DNA from: Solirubrobacterales bacterium
GTDB lineage: Bacteria > Actinomycetota > Thermoleophilia > Solirubrobacterales > Solirubrobacteraceae
NCBI GenBank assembly: GCA_025964075.1
Contig: JAOPZQ010000238.1
Span: 1-11,473 of the forward strand
Reading direction: 5' to 3'
DNA length: 11,473 nucleotides
Position 1 is the stretch's first letter. Every line of letters begins with the position of its first letter. Under the pieces are notes generated by a model that was given only the letters and a program-made list of their open reading frames with translations, searched no databases and was not told the origin of the DNA. A program made the translations under genes and the position numbers. Shown here piece after piece: positions 5,495-11,473 of this stretch.

Positions 5495-7000
5495 ATGTCC
5501 GATGCCGAACGCGCCCTGGAGGCGCGCATCCGCGTTCGTGGTCGTGTCGACGGTCAGTCGTCGACCACGTCACGCTCAGGCGAGACGCTGGAGCGGCGCA
5601 CGAAGATCGTGGCGACGCTCGGTCCGGCGACGGATGTGCCGGGCGTCGTCGACGCCCTCGTCGCCGCCGGGGTCGACTGTGTGCGCCTGAACTGCTCGCA
5701 CGGCACGTCCGTCGATCTGCTTCGGCGCGCGGGGGAGGCACGGGTGGCGGCCGGCGGCGCCGGGCGTCCGCTCGGCGTGCTCTTCGATTTGCAGGGTCCG
5801 AAGCTGCGTCTCGCCGCCGACACGGTCGAGCGGGGGGTGCGGCTGGGCGAGGTGGTCGTGCTGACAGGGCGCGAGGCTCCCGGCGCCGCGGATCGTCTCG
5901 TGGTCGACTATCACGGCTTCTCTCGCCTGGTCTCCGAGCGCTCGGAGATCGTGATCGGCGACGGCGTGCCGCGGCTGGCCGTCGAGGGCACGACGAACGG
6001 CGAGGTCTTCGCGCGGGTCGTCTCCGCCGGGCGGCTCGCGCCGAGCAAGGGCGTGAACGTCACCTTCGCGCGGCCCGAGCTGCCGGCGATCACGGAGAAG
6101 GACATCGCCGACGTCGAGCTCGCCGCCGAGGCGGGCGCCGACTTCGTCGCGCTCTCGTTCGTCCGCAGCGGCGCGGACATCGACGAGCTGCGCACGCGCC
6201 TGCGCTCGCACCACTCCCGGGCGCGGATCGTGGCCAAGATCGAGACCGTCGAGGCCTACGAGAACCTGGACGAGATCCTCGCGGCCGCCGACGGCGTGAT
6301 GATCGCGCGCGGCGACTACGGCGTCACCGCCGGGCTCGCGCGGGTGCCGCTGATGCAGAAGGACACGATCCGGCGAGCGACGCGGGCCGGGAAGTTCGTG
6401 ATCACGGCGACGCAGATGCTCGAGTCGATGATCGTTGCCCCCGAGCCGACGCGAGCGGAAGTCGCCGACGTCGCCAACGCGGTCATCGACGGCACCTCCG
6501 CCGTGATGCTCTCGGCGGAGACGAGCGTCGGGCAGCACCCGGTCGAGGCGGTCCGGGCGATGTCCATGATCGCCGAGGCCGCCGAGGAATCGCCCGATCT
6601 CCACCACCGTGGCCGGCGTGGCGACGTCGACGCCGGCACCCCGGCGGCGGCGGTCATGCACGCAGCCGTCCAGCTCGCGGACGAGCTCGACGCCGCCGCG
6701 ATCCTCGTGCCGACCGCGACAGGCGGAGCCGCCCGCGCGTGCTCCAAGTACCGCCCCCGCAATCCGATCATCGCGCTCGCCCACGACCCACCGGTGGCAG
6801 AGCAGCTGACGCTCGAGTGGGGCGTCTACCCGGTCGTCACCGACATGTCGGAATCGCTCGACGAGCTCGTCGACGCCGCCCTCCGCGTCGCCCGAGACTT
6901 CGCCGGCCTGCAGACCGGCGACCGGATCGTCGTCACCAACGGCCAGCAACCCGGCGCCCCCGGCGCGACCAACGCGATCATCGAACGCGCCCTGCCCTGA
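5495..7000 (+). CDS. pyk: Pyruvate kinase, K+-independent type
   Basis: The 501-residue enzyme transfers phosphate from phosphoenolpyruvate to ADP, the last step of glycolysis, in the cytoplasm. Motifs in order: RRTKIVATLGPAT (34-46), VRLNCSHG (63-70), DLQGPKLRL (98-106), the B domain (about 107-200), the catalytic Lys248 and metal-binding Glu250 in AKIET, Arg272-Gly-Asp274 (RGDYGV), the substrate-loop ITATQMLESM (303-312) and PTRAEVADVANAV (318-330). The C-terminal alpha/beta domain follows from about 370. Leu99, Gln100, Lys103 and Leu106 match the residue set known for K+-independent pyruvate kinases (Leu113, Gln114, Lys117 and Ile/Val/Leu120 in rabbit muscle numbering). The usual Leu after RGD is Tyr and the usual Glu after GV is Thr. 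There is a polar N-terminal extension of about 33 residues before the first strand; ATG 5495 is kept because the promoter ends just before it and no later ATG is available. Convergent with the 7004-7315 gene, with 3 bases between stops. Confidence 0.97.
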   Translation: MSDAERALEARIRVRGRVDGQSSTTSRSGETLERRTKIVATLGPATDVPGVVDALVAAGVDCVRLNCSHGTSVDLLRRAGEARVAAGGAGRPLGVLFDLQGPKLRLAADTVERGVRLGEVVVLTGREAPGAADRLVVDYHGFSRLVSERSEIVIGDGVPRLAVEGTTNGEVFARVVSAGRLAPSKGVNVTFARPELPAITEKDIADVELAAEAGADFVALSFVRSGADIDELRTRLRSHHSRARIVAKIETVEAYENLDEILAAADGVMIARGDYGVTAGLARVPLMQKDTIRRATRAGKFVITATQMLESMIVAPEPTRAEVADVANAVIDGTSAVMLSAETSVGQHPVEAVRAMSMIAEAAEESPDLHHRGRRGDVDAGTPAAAVMHAAVQLADELDAAAILVPTATGGAARACSKYRPRNPIIALAHDPPVAEQLTLEWGVYPVVTDMSESLDELVDAALRVARDFAGLQTGDRIVVTNGQQPGAPGATNAIIERALP

Positions 7001-7003
7001 GCT

Positions 7004-7315
7004 CTACCGTGTGACCCGGCGTGTTGCCGGGCGAGGCGACCGCTTGCCGCTCGGCCTATGTCGTCGCGTCGCGACCTGCGCCCGCAGCGCGTCGAGCCAC
7101 GCTTCCCGCCAGTCGTCGTACGGACCGTACTCGAGGTCGCACCCCCGGCACCGAATCCAGTAACGCTTGCTCAGCCCGTCGCGCAGGCGCCGGCGGCCGA
7201 CCACCGTCACGAGATGGTCGCTCGGACGGCAATAGCGCCGCCGCCGCCCAGCCCACAGCAGGCTCAGCGCCGCGCAAGCGCCTGCCATCGCGAAGAAGAA
7301 TGTGAGGGGAGTCAT
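7004..7315 (-). CDS. Small membrane-anchored protein with CxxC motif
   Basis: This 103-residue frame starts at ATG 7315-7313, with GGCGAG about 8 bases upstream as a plausible ribosome binding site; the frame is open further upstream but without a better start. Residues 4-22 (LTFFFAMAGACAALSLLWA) form one membrane helix followed by RRRR, which places the rest in the cytoplasm. Cys29, His34 and Cys56-x-x-Cys59 (RCRGCDLEYG) could bind zinc in a ribbon-like fold. The motif EYGPYDDWREAWLDAL reads as an acidic helix, and the last ~25 residues are strongly basic. Codon third positions are G/C-rich, so it is likely real. No family recognised. The function is unknown; the zinc site is inferred from residue pattern only. 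Confidence 0.65.
   Translation of the reverse strand: MTPLTFFFAMAGACAALSLLWAGRRRRYCRPSDHLVTVVGRRRLRDGLSKRYWIRCRGCDLEYGPYDDWREAWLDALRAQVATRRHRPSGKRSPRPATRRVTR
7015..7031 (+). terminator. Candidate terminator of pyruvate kinase
   Basis: CCCGGC (7015-7020), GTGTT, GCCGGG (7026-7031) form a perfect stem 14 bases past the pyk stop. It lies inside the last codons of the convergent gene. No T tract. Confidence 0.45.
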
Positions 7316-7530
7316 CACGATCGCTCGCCGTGGCTCCGCCACATGCTCCCGGCGATCCGACGCCGGCGGCCCTGTTCGATGGACCGGCCCCACCCGGACC
7401 GTGGACCGCGTCGCCGGCCCGCGCCCGCGTGCCGTGAGCGGACGTCGGCGCGGCCGTTCCGGCGATCAGCCCAGGCTGTCAGGACGGCCAGAGGAAACGC
7501 AGGGCGACCGCTAGCATCCTGTGAAGCGAG
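7316..7530. promoter_or_regulatory. Divergent intergenic region with a -10 element for the second hydrolase
   Basis: The 215 bases separate the minus-strand CxxC gene from the plus-strand hydrolase. TAGCAT (7512-7517) is a good -10 hexamer 13 bases before ATG 7531; no clear -35 is seen 17 bases upstream. Apart from this I see no repeat, RNA or gene here. Confidence 0.35.
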
Positions 7531-8367
7531 ATGTCCTTCGCTCACAGTGGAGCCCTGCGCGTTTACTACGAGAGCATCGGCCGTGGTCCGGCGGTGCTGC
7601 TCATCCTCGGCCAGGGGATGTCCGTGGAGGCGGGCTGGCGGACGATCGACCGACTCGCCTCGCAGTTCCGCGTCCTCGCGTTCGACAACCGCGACATGGG
7701 CCGCAGCGACTACTCGCCGTGGCCGTACCGCGTCACGCAGATGGCCAGCGACGCCGTCGCCGTGCTCGACGCAGCGGGCGAAGCGCGGGCGCACGTGTAC
7801 GGGATGTCCCTCGGCGGGATGGTCGCGCAGGAGCTCGCGCTGCGTCACCGCGACCGCGTCTCCGGGCTCGTGCTCGGAGCGACCACCCCGGGCGGGCCGC
7901 ATGCGATCCCGCAGGACCCGCAGGTGCTGACGTTCTTCACGCGAGTCGGTGTGATGGGTCCCGAGGAGGCCGCGTGGGCGGCGGTGCCGTACAGCTACGG
8001 AGAGCGGACGCGCCGGGAGCACGCCGACCGCATCGGCGAGGACATCGCTCGCCGCATGCGGCATCCCCCCGACGCGCTCGCGTACCTGCACCAGGTCGCG
8101 GCCGCCGCCTCGCACAGCACGCTGAGCCGGCTCGGGGGCATCGCCGCTCCGACGCTCGTGGTCCACGGCGGGCAGGACATGCTCCAGTCCCCCGCCAACG
8201 CGCGCGTGCTGGCAAAAGCGATCCCCGGCGCGCAGCTGCGGTTGTGGCCCGAAGCCGGCCATCTCTACGTCACCGACGAGCCGGACGCCGACCTCGAGGT
8301 CGCCCGCTTCCTCGAGCGCCACGCGCCGTCGCGAGCGGCACGCGCCGCCGCCGTGCCGGCGCGGTAA
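7531..8367 (+). CDS. Alpha/beta-fold hydrolase (second)
   Basis: This 278-residue cytoplasmic protein has the full set of alpha/beta hydrolase motifs. LILGQG (24-29) is in the oxyanion position, FDNRDMGRSD is at 51-60, and the nucleophile elbow GMSLGG (91-96) carries Ser93. HGGQD (212-216) gives Asp216 and GHLY (243-246) gives His244, completing the triad. The FDNRDxGxS and GMSLGGMVAQ wording resembles the branch that includes RdmC-like methylesterases and 3-oxoadipate enol-lactonase-like enzymes; substrate cannot be decided. The length is typical. The tail after residue 268 is Ala/Arg-rich and probably disordered. ATG 7531 is the start because the conserved first strand begins at once; ribosome binding is weak (GAAG at 7523-7526). 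It is convergent with the LysR gene, 28 bases apart. It differs clearly from the 654-1598 hydrolase, so they are not recent duplicates. Confidence 0.92.
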   Translation: MSFAHSGALRVYYESIGRGPAVLLILGQGMSVEAGWRTIDRLASQFRVLAFDNRDMGRSDYSPWPYRVTQMASDAVAVLDAAGEARAHVYGMSLGGMVAQELALRHRDRVSGLVLGATTPGGPHAIPQDPQVLTFFTRVGVMGPEEAAWAAVPYSYGERTRREHADRIGEDIARRMRHPPDALAYLHQVAAAASHSTLSRLGGIAAPTLVVHGGQDMLQSPANARVLAKAIPGAQLRLWPEAGHLYVTDEPDADLEVARFLERHAPSRAARAAAVPAR

Positions 8368-8395
8368 GCCCCGACGCAACCCAGGGCGCCGTCCG

Positions 8396-9322
8396 CTACG
8401 CCGCGCGGACCTCGGCGACGTGCGCGGCCGCGACCACTCGCATCGACGCCGGGCGCGACACGGCGCGCAGGAAGGCGGACGTCGCCAGGTTCTCCGCGGC
8501 CGGATCGGTGAGCAGGGCGCTCTCGAACGCGGGCTCGGATCCTTGGATGGGCACGAAGCGGATCCCAGCGCCGATATGGCGCTCGGCAACGGTCTCGGGG
8601 AGCAGCGCGACGCCGCTGCCCGCGGCAACGGCGAGCAGGGCGAGGTCCACGCTGGCGACCTCGACGAACGAGGGCGAGAGGCCCGCGCCGTGGCACATCG
8701 CCACCACCGCGTTGTGGAACGCCGGGTTGGCATCGCGCGGCAGCACGACCAGCCGCTCGCGGGTGAGCCAGTCGAGCACGATCGTGCTCTCGACCGCCTG
8801 CGGGTGCGTCACCGGTAGCGCGGCGATCGCGTGCTGACGAGCGAGCGGTGTGACCCGCAGCCCGCGCGTCGGGGCGGGGAGGCTGGACACGACGGCATCG
8901 AGCCGCCGCGCACGCAGGTCTTCGATCAAGCGAAGGGCCGGGCCTGCCTCGAGATCGACTCGCACCCGGCGAGCCGACGTGGAGAGCTGGCGCAAGGCGC
9001 GCGGCAGCGCCGACGGCACCGAGTCCGGCAGGTAGCCGATCCGCAGGCGCATGGTGGCGTGGTCGCGTGCGCCCCGTGCCGCCGCCATCGCGACGTCCGC
9101 CTGGCGCAGCACGCCACGGGCCTCCTCGAGCAGCGCGGCGCCGGCGGCAGTCAGAGAGACACTGCGCTGCGTGCGGTCGAACAGTCGAACGCCGAGCTCC
9201 TGCTCGAGCTTGCGCACCTGCTCGCTGACCGCGGGCTGAGCTACGTACAGGCGCTCTGCCGCGCGGCGGAAGTGCAGCTCCTCGGCGACGGCGACGAAGT
9301 ACCTCAGATGCCGGAGTTCCAT
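8396..9322 (-). CDS. LysR-family transcriptional regulator
   Basis: This 308-residue DNA-binding protein starts at ATG 9322-9320, with GAGGGGG about 8 bases upstream. Residues 1-60 are the winged helix-turn-helix typical of the family (MELRHLRYFVAVAEELHF, then RAAERLYVAQPAVSEQVRKLE and LGVRLFDRTQRSVSLTAAG). A linker helix follows, then a periplasmic-binding-like effector domain from about 90 (MRLRIGYLPDSVP) to 295. Length is normal. LysR proteins usually sense a small ligand and act on a neighbouring divergent gene. Here the neighbour upstream (9603-9959) is on the same strand and the hydrolase at 7531-8367 is convergent, so the target is not clear from position. An aromatic-compound or ester pathway regulator is a guess only. 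Confidence 0.95.
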   Translation of the reverse strand: MELRHLRYFVAVAEELHFRRAAERLYVAQPAVSEQVRKLEQELGVRLFDRTQRSVSLTAAGAALLEEARGVLRQADVAMAAARGARDHATMRLRIGYLPDSVPSALPRALRQLSTSARRVRVDLEAGPALRLIEDLRARRLDAVVSSLPAPTRGLRVTPLARQHAIAALPVTHPQAVESTIVLDWLTRERLVVLPRDANPAFHNAVVAMCHGAGLSPSFVEVASVDLALLAVAAGSGVALLPETVAERHIGAGIRFVPIQGSEPAFESALLTDPAAENLATSAFLRAVSRPASMRVVAAAHVAEVRAA

Positions 9323-9602
9323 CGTCAGGCCCCCTCGCCGGGATGAACGGAGGACTCAGCGAGGGTGAGGGCCATGGCCGCACTATGGCGCCCGCCCGCC
9401 CGCCTGAACATGTCCCTCGACCGGAGATCGAGGTCCGATGGACCCGACCGGGCCGTTCGGGCTAGCCCTACCACGGGAGCGGCGAGCAACCCCGATCGCG
9501 GTACGAACCGTGCGCGGCCCTTGAACGGTGGCTTGACCGTGATCGCTCTCGAGAACCGGTGACGATCACCCGAGCGCCCGGGGCGATCAATCGGCGCCCT
9601 GG
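9323..9602. other. Non-coding gap between LysR gene and response regulator gene
   Basis: The 280 bases hold the LysR promoter region and no convincing gene; short open frames here show no third-position bias above background. CCTCGA (9415-9420) and TCGAGG (9428-9433) form a small inverted repeat just upstream of the LysR -35, possibly an operator. Confidence 0.5.
9382..9410 (-). promoter_or_regulatory. Candidate promoter of the LysR gene
   Basis: On the minus strand, TGTTCA (9410-9405), 17 bases, CATAGT (9387-9382). Transcription would start near 9375, giving a leader of about 50 bases that includes the ribosome binding site. Confidence 0.35.
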
Positions 9603-9959
9603 TTACACAGAGGCGAGCAGGCGCACGAGCGGCGCGCTCGGCAGCTCGTCCTTGGGAACGAACGCACCCGCGCCCGAGCGGCGAACGTCCTCGGCGCTCG
9701 CGGCGTCCGGGTCCGTGGACGTGAGCACCACGCGCGGACGCCACGGCAGCGCCACCAGCACACACGCCAACTCGATGCCATCCCCGTCGGGCAGCCCGAC
9801 GTCGACGAGGGCCGCGCTGGGCCTCAGCTGGTGCGCCGCGGCGATCGCCTCGGCGACCGTCGCCACCTCCGCGACCACGATCAGCCCACCCGCCACGAGC
9901 ACGCGACGGGCGAGCCCGCGGAACACGGGATCGTCGTCGACGACGAGAACGTAACCCAT
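9603..9959 (-). CDS. Stand-alone response regulator receiver protein
   Basis: This 118-residue protein is a single receiver domain of a two-component system. The acidic cluster is Asp8-Asp9-Asp10 (VLVVDDDPVFR), the phospho-acceptor Asp53 (LVDVGLPDGDG), the switch Thr/Ser at 80-82 (VLTSTDPD) and the conserved Lys103 (FVPKDEL). All key residues are present, so it should be phosphorylatable. There is no output domain: the protein ends at the receiver boundary, like CheY or Spo0F. No histidine kinase is in the window. The start is ATG 9959-9957; there is no Shine-Dalgarno, and a CATGAT hexamer ends 6 bases upstream, suggesting a leaderless transcript. It is upstream of and parallel to the LysR gene, but the 280-base gap and a separate LysR promoter argue against one operon. 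Confidence 0.9.
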   Translation of the reverse strand: MGYVLVVDDDPVFRGLARRVLVAGGLIVVAEVATVAEAIAAAHQLRPSAALVDVGLPDGDGIELACVLVALPWRPRVVLTSTDPDAASAEDVRRSGAGAFVPKDELPSAPLVRLLASV

Positions 9960-9965
9960 TCAACG

Positions 9966-9971
9966 ATCATG
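9966..9971 (-). promoter_or_regulatory. Candidate -10 element of the receiver gene
   Basis: CATGAT on the minus strand ends 6 bases before ATG 9959, the spacing expected if transcription starts at the initiation codon. No good -35 is seen 17 bases upstream. Confidence 0.3.
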
Positions 9972-9996
9972 GCACCCGTTCTGGACACCCGAGGTA

Positions 9997-10087
9997 GGGA
10001 GAACTGGAAACCGATAGGCGGCCAAGCGGAGATCTCGTGGCGACCCTCAGCGTAGTGGTTTTGGCCTGGTGTACTGGGAGAACTGGA
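9997..10087 (+). repeat. Pair of 12-base direct repeats upstream of the membrane protein gene
   Basis: GGGAGAACTGGA occurs at 9997-10008 and again at 10076-10087, 79 bases apart start to start. The second copy lies just upstream of the -10 at 10110. Both copies are outside any gene, in the divergent region between the receiver gene and the flippase-like gene. Confidence 0.4.
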
Positions 10088-10109
10088 CGTCCGGCATCGG
10101 TCCCCGGGC

Positions 10110-10115
10110 TACAGT
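10110..10115 (+). promoter_or_regulatory. Candidate -10 element of the membrane protein gene
   Basis: TACAGT (10110-10115) ends 7 bases before GTG 10123. It decides the start: a GTG-initiated leaderless transcript fits better than the ATG at 10069, which lies upstream of this promoter. Confidence 0.4.
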
Positions 10116-10122
10116 CGCCCGC

Positions 10123-11115
10123 GTGCGTCGATGGCTGAGGACACATCCGATCGCCGTCTCGATCCTGGCCACCGCGATCGCGACGGGCGGGGCGTTGCTG
10201 GTCGCCCGGGTCACGGGCGCGGACGCGATCGGGCGCGCGTTCGGGGAGGTCAAGCCGGGCTGGATCGGCTTGATCGCGGGGGCCGAAGCGCTCACCTATC
10301 CCGCCTACGCGATGGCGTACCGATCGGTGGCGGGCGTGCACGGGCACGCGCCGATGAGTCTGCCGCTGGTGGGTCGTGTGGTGGCCGCCGGGTTCGGCCC
10401 GTTCCACGTCGCCGGCGGATTCGGGATCGACAAGCAGGCCCTGCACGCCCTTGACGAGGACGAGCGCAGCGCGCGGGTGCGTGTGCTCGGCCTCGGCATG
10501 CTCGAGTGGGCGCTGCTCGCGCCGGCGGCTTGCGTGGCGTCGATCGTCCTGCTCGCCGAGGGAGCGGACATCCTCCCCTCGCTGCTGTGGCCGTGGGCGC
10601 TCGCGGTGCCGGTCGGCTTCGGCTTCGCCTTCTGGGCGAGCGCGCCGGGACGTCGCGAGCGCTTGGCTCGCGTCCGCGGCCGGCGGCGGGCCTGGCTCGC
10701 GGACCTGCTCGACGGCGTCGGCGTGCTGCGCACGCTGCTGGCCCATCCGCTGAAGCACTGGACGGCGTGGGTGGGCACCGCGCTGTACTGGGCCTCCGAC
10801 ATCGCCGCGTTCTACGGTGCCCTGCGCACCTTCGGGCTCAGCCCCGGCGTCGGACAGGTGATCCTCGCCTACGCCACCGGCTATGCGGCCACCCGCCGCT
10901 CGCTCCCGCTCGGCGGGGCAGGCGTCACCGAGGTGCTGATGAGCTACGCCCTCTATTGGGTGCGCGAGCCGTTGGCGCCGGCGCTCGCGGCCGTCGTGGC
11001 CTACCGCGCGTTCAACTTCGTGCTCGCCGCGATGCCCGCCCTGGTCGCCCGGCGGCACGTCCAACCGCTGCTCGACGCCGCCGACGCGATGCGGCGCGCC
11101 TCCGGCAAGCGGTGA
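10123..11115 (+). CDS. Flippase-like / LPG_synthase_TM (UPF0104) integral membrane protein
   Basis: With GTG 10123 as start the protein has 330 residues and about eight hydrophobic segments (roughly 10-30, 46-66, 82-100, 122-146, 152-172, 215-235, 243-257, 264-308). The C-terminal part, RSLPLGGAGVTEVLMSY (259-275) followed by ALAAVVAYRAFNFVLAAMP (288-305), is the hallmark of the LPG_synthase_TM family (GGxGxxE, with Glu270). Members include the membrane part of lysyl-phosphatidylglycerol synthase and YbhN-like proteins, associated with lipid transfer or flipping. There is no fused aminoacyl-transferase domain. The loop at about 104-120 is charged (DKQALHALDEDERSARVR) and probably cytoplasmic, as is the basic stretch at 176-190. 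An ATG at 10069 would add 18 residues but lies upstream of the likely promoter. The stop is 1 base from the stop of the convergent regulator gene. Exact substrate is unknown. Confidence 0.85.
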   Translation: MRRWLRTHPIAVSILATAIATGGALLVARVTGADAIGRAFGEVKPGWIGLIAGAEALTYPAYAMAYRSVAGVHGHAPMSLPLVGRVVAAGFGPFHVAGGFGIDKQALHALDEDERSARVRVLGLGMLEWALLAPAACVASIVLLAEGADILPSLLWPWALAVPVGFGFAFWASAPGRRERLARVRGRRRAWLADLLDGVGVLRTLLAHPLKHWTAWVGTALYWASDIAAFYGALRTFGLSPGVGQVILAYATGYAATRRSLPLGGAGVTEVLMSYALYWVREPLAPALAAVVAYRAFNFVLAAMPALVARRHVQPLLDAADAMRRASGKR

Positions 11116-11116
11116 C

Positions 11117-11473
11117 TCACTTCTCCGATCGGCCGAGGAGGTCCGCGGCCACGATCAGCTCGATGAGATCGCGGACGTTGCGCATGCCCAGCCCGGTCCG
11201 CTCGGCGATCCGGGTCAGGCGGTACTGCATCGTGTTCTCGTGGATGTGCAGGAGCGCGGCCGCGCGGCGAACGTTGAGGTCCGCCTCGACGAAGCCCTGC
11301 AGCGTGGCGACGAGCGTGCCGTGGCGCTTCCGATCCTCCGCGATGAACGCGCGCACGCGGGGGGCGACCAGGCGGGCCGCGGTGTCGTCCGCCGAAGCCA
11401 AGAGGTAGTCGAAGAGCGACAGCGCCGGCAGCGCGACGGTCCCGCCGGCCGGCGCGCGGCCCGCGGCCGCGCG
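11117..11473 (-). CDS. PucR/CdaR-type transcriptional regulator, C-terminal part only
   Basis: The minus-strand frame is open from the right edge to the stop at 11119-11117, giving the last 118 residues. Residues 67-94 (NVRRAAALLHIHENTMQYRL) form the C-terminal helix-turn-helix of the PucR/CdaR family, whose signature is N-x5-A-x2-L-x-[IV]-H-x-NT-x2-YRL. The upstream part (LPALSLFDYLLASADDTAARLVAP) matches the usual linker before this HTH. The rest of the protein, including any sensor domain, lies beyond the window. A TTG at 11401 is an internal Leu, not the start. Such regulators usually respond to a small molecule such as a purine intermediate or sugar acid; the ligand here is unknown. Confidence 0.92.
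   Translation of the reverse strand, partial: RAAAGRAPAGGTVALPALSLFDYLLASADDTAARLVAPRVRAFIAEDRKRHGTLVATLQGFVEADLNVRRAAALLHIHENTMQYRLTRIAERTGLGMRNVRDLIELIVAADLLGRSEK

Noticed and set aside
5576..6949. 457-codon minus-strand open frame antisense to pyruvate kinase
   Set aside because: The pyruvate kinase frame is certain from its motifs; the antisense frame is open only because of G/C third-position bias.
7315..8733. Long minus-strand frame antisense to the second hydrolase
   Set aside because: Its translation is Arg/Ser/Pro-rich without domain features and it overlaps the certain hydrolase and LysR genes.
9365..9562. 65-codon plus-strand frame between the LysR and receiver genes
   Set aside because: Third-position G+C is no higher than background, there is no ribosome binding site, and the translation has no recognisable feature.
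1..11473. CRISPR array, tRNA, rRNA, insertion sequence or phage genes
   Set aside because: No regularly spaced repeats, cloverleaf-like segments, transposase-like frames or terminal inverted repeats were seen. The tandem duplication has no flanking transposase.

Overview
The window is GC-rich (about 70% or more G+C by eye), with strong G/C bias at third codon positions, almost no uridine tracts after hairpins, and several promoters placed so close to the start codon that the transcripts look leaderless. With a LysR regulator, a PucR/CdaR-type regulator, a LPG_synthase_TM-type membrane protein and several secreted proteins with basic C-terminal beta modules, this suggests a high-GC actinobacterium, probably of the Thermoleophilia/Solirubrobacterales type. 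The lineage is inferred; no rRNA or other taxonomic marker is present.

Layout. 1-580 (minus) is the N-terminal part of a membrane-anchored or secreted protein with a Gly/Asn/Asp repeat and a Pro-rich region; it runs off the left edge. 654-1598 (minus) is an alpha/beta hydrolase. 1730-2902 (minus) is a secreted beta-rich protein. 2732-5002 is an imperfect tandem duplication of a divergent cassette. Copy 1 holds the start of the 1730-2902 gene, a shared intergenic region and a secreted Thr-rich protein (3149-3841). Copy 2 holds a truncated, apparently frame-disrupted version of the first gene (3853-4221), nearly the same intergenic region and a second Thr-rich protein (4435-4959). A small orphan protein follows (5121-5369), then pyruvate kinase (5495-7000), whose active-site neighbourhood has the residue set of the K+-independent class. 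7004-7315 (minus) is a small membrane-anchored protein with a CxxC motif. 7531-8367 is a second alpha/beta hydrolase, 8396-9322 (minus) a LysR regulator, and 9603-9959 (minus) a stand-alone response-regulator receiver domain. 10123-11115 is a flippase-like polytopic membrane protein, and 11117-11473 (minus) is the C-terminal end of a PucR/CdaR-type regulator cut by the right edge.

The genes do not form one obvious pathway. The left half (1-5000) is an accessory region of secreted, low-complexity and duplicated cell-surface proteins. The right half is ordinary metabolism and regulation arranged as convergent and divergent single genes. No tRNA, rRNA, CRISPR array, transposase or phage gene was found. 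The most distinctive element is the duplicated divergent cassette of secreted proteins, which I cannot assign to a known system.
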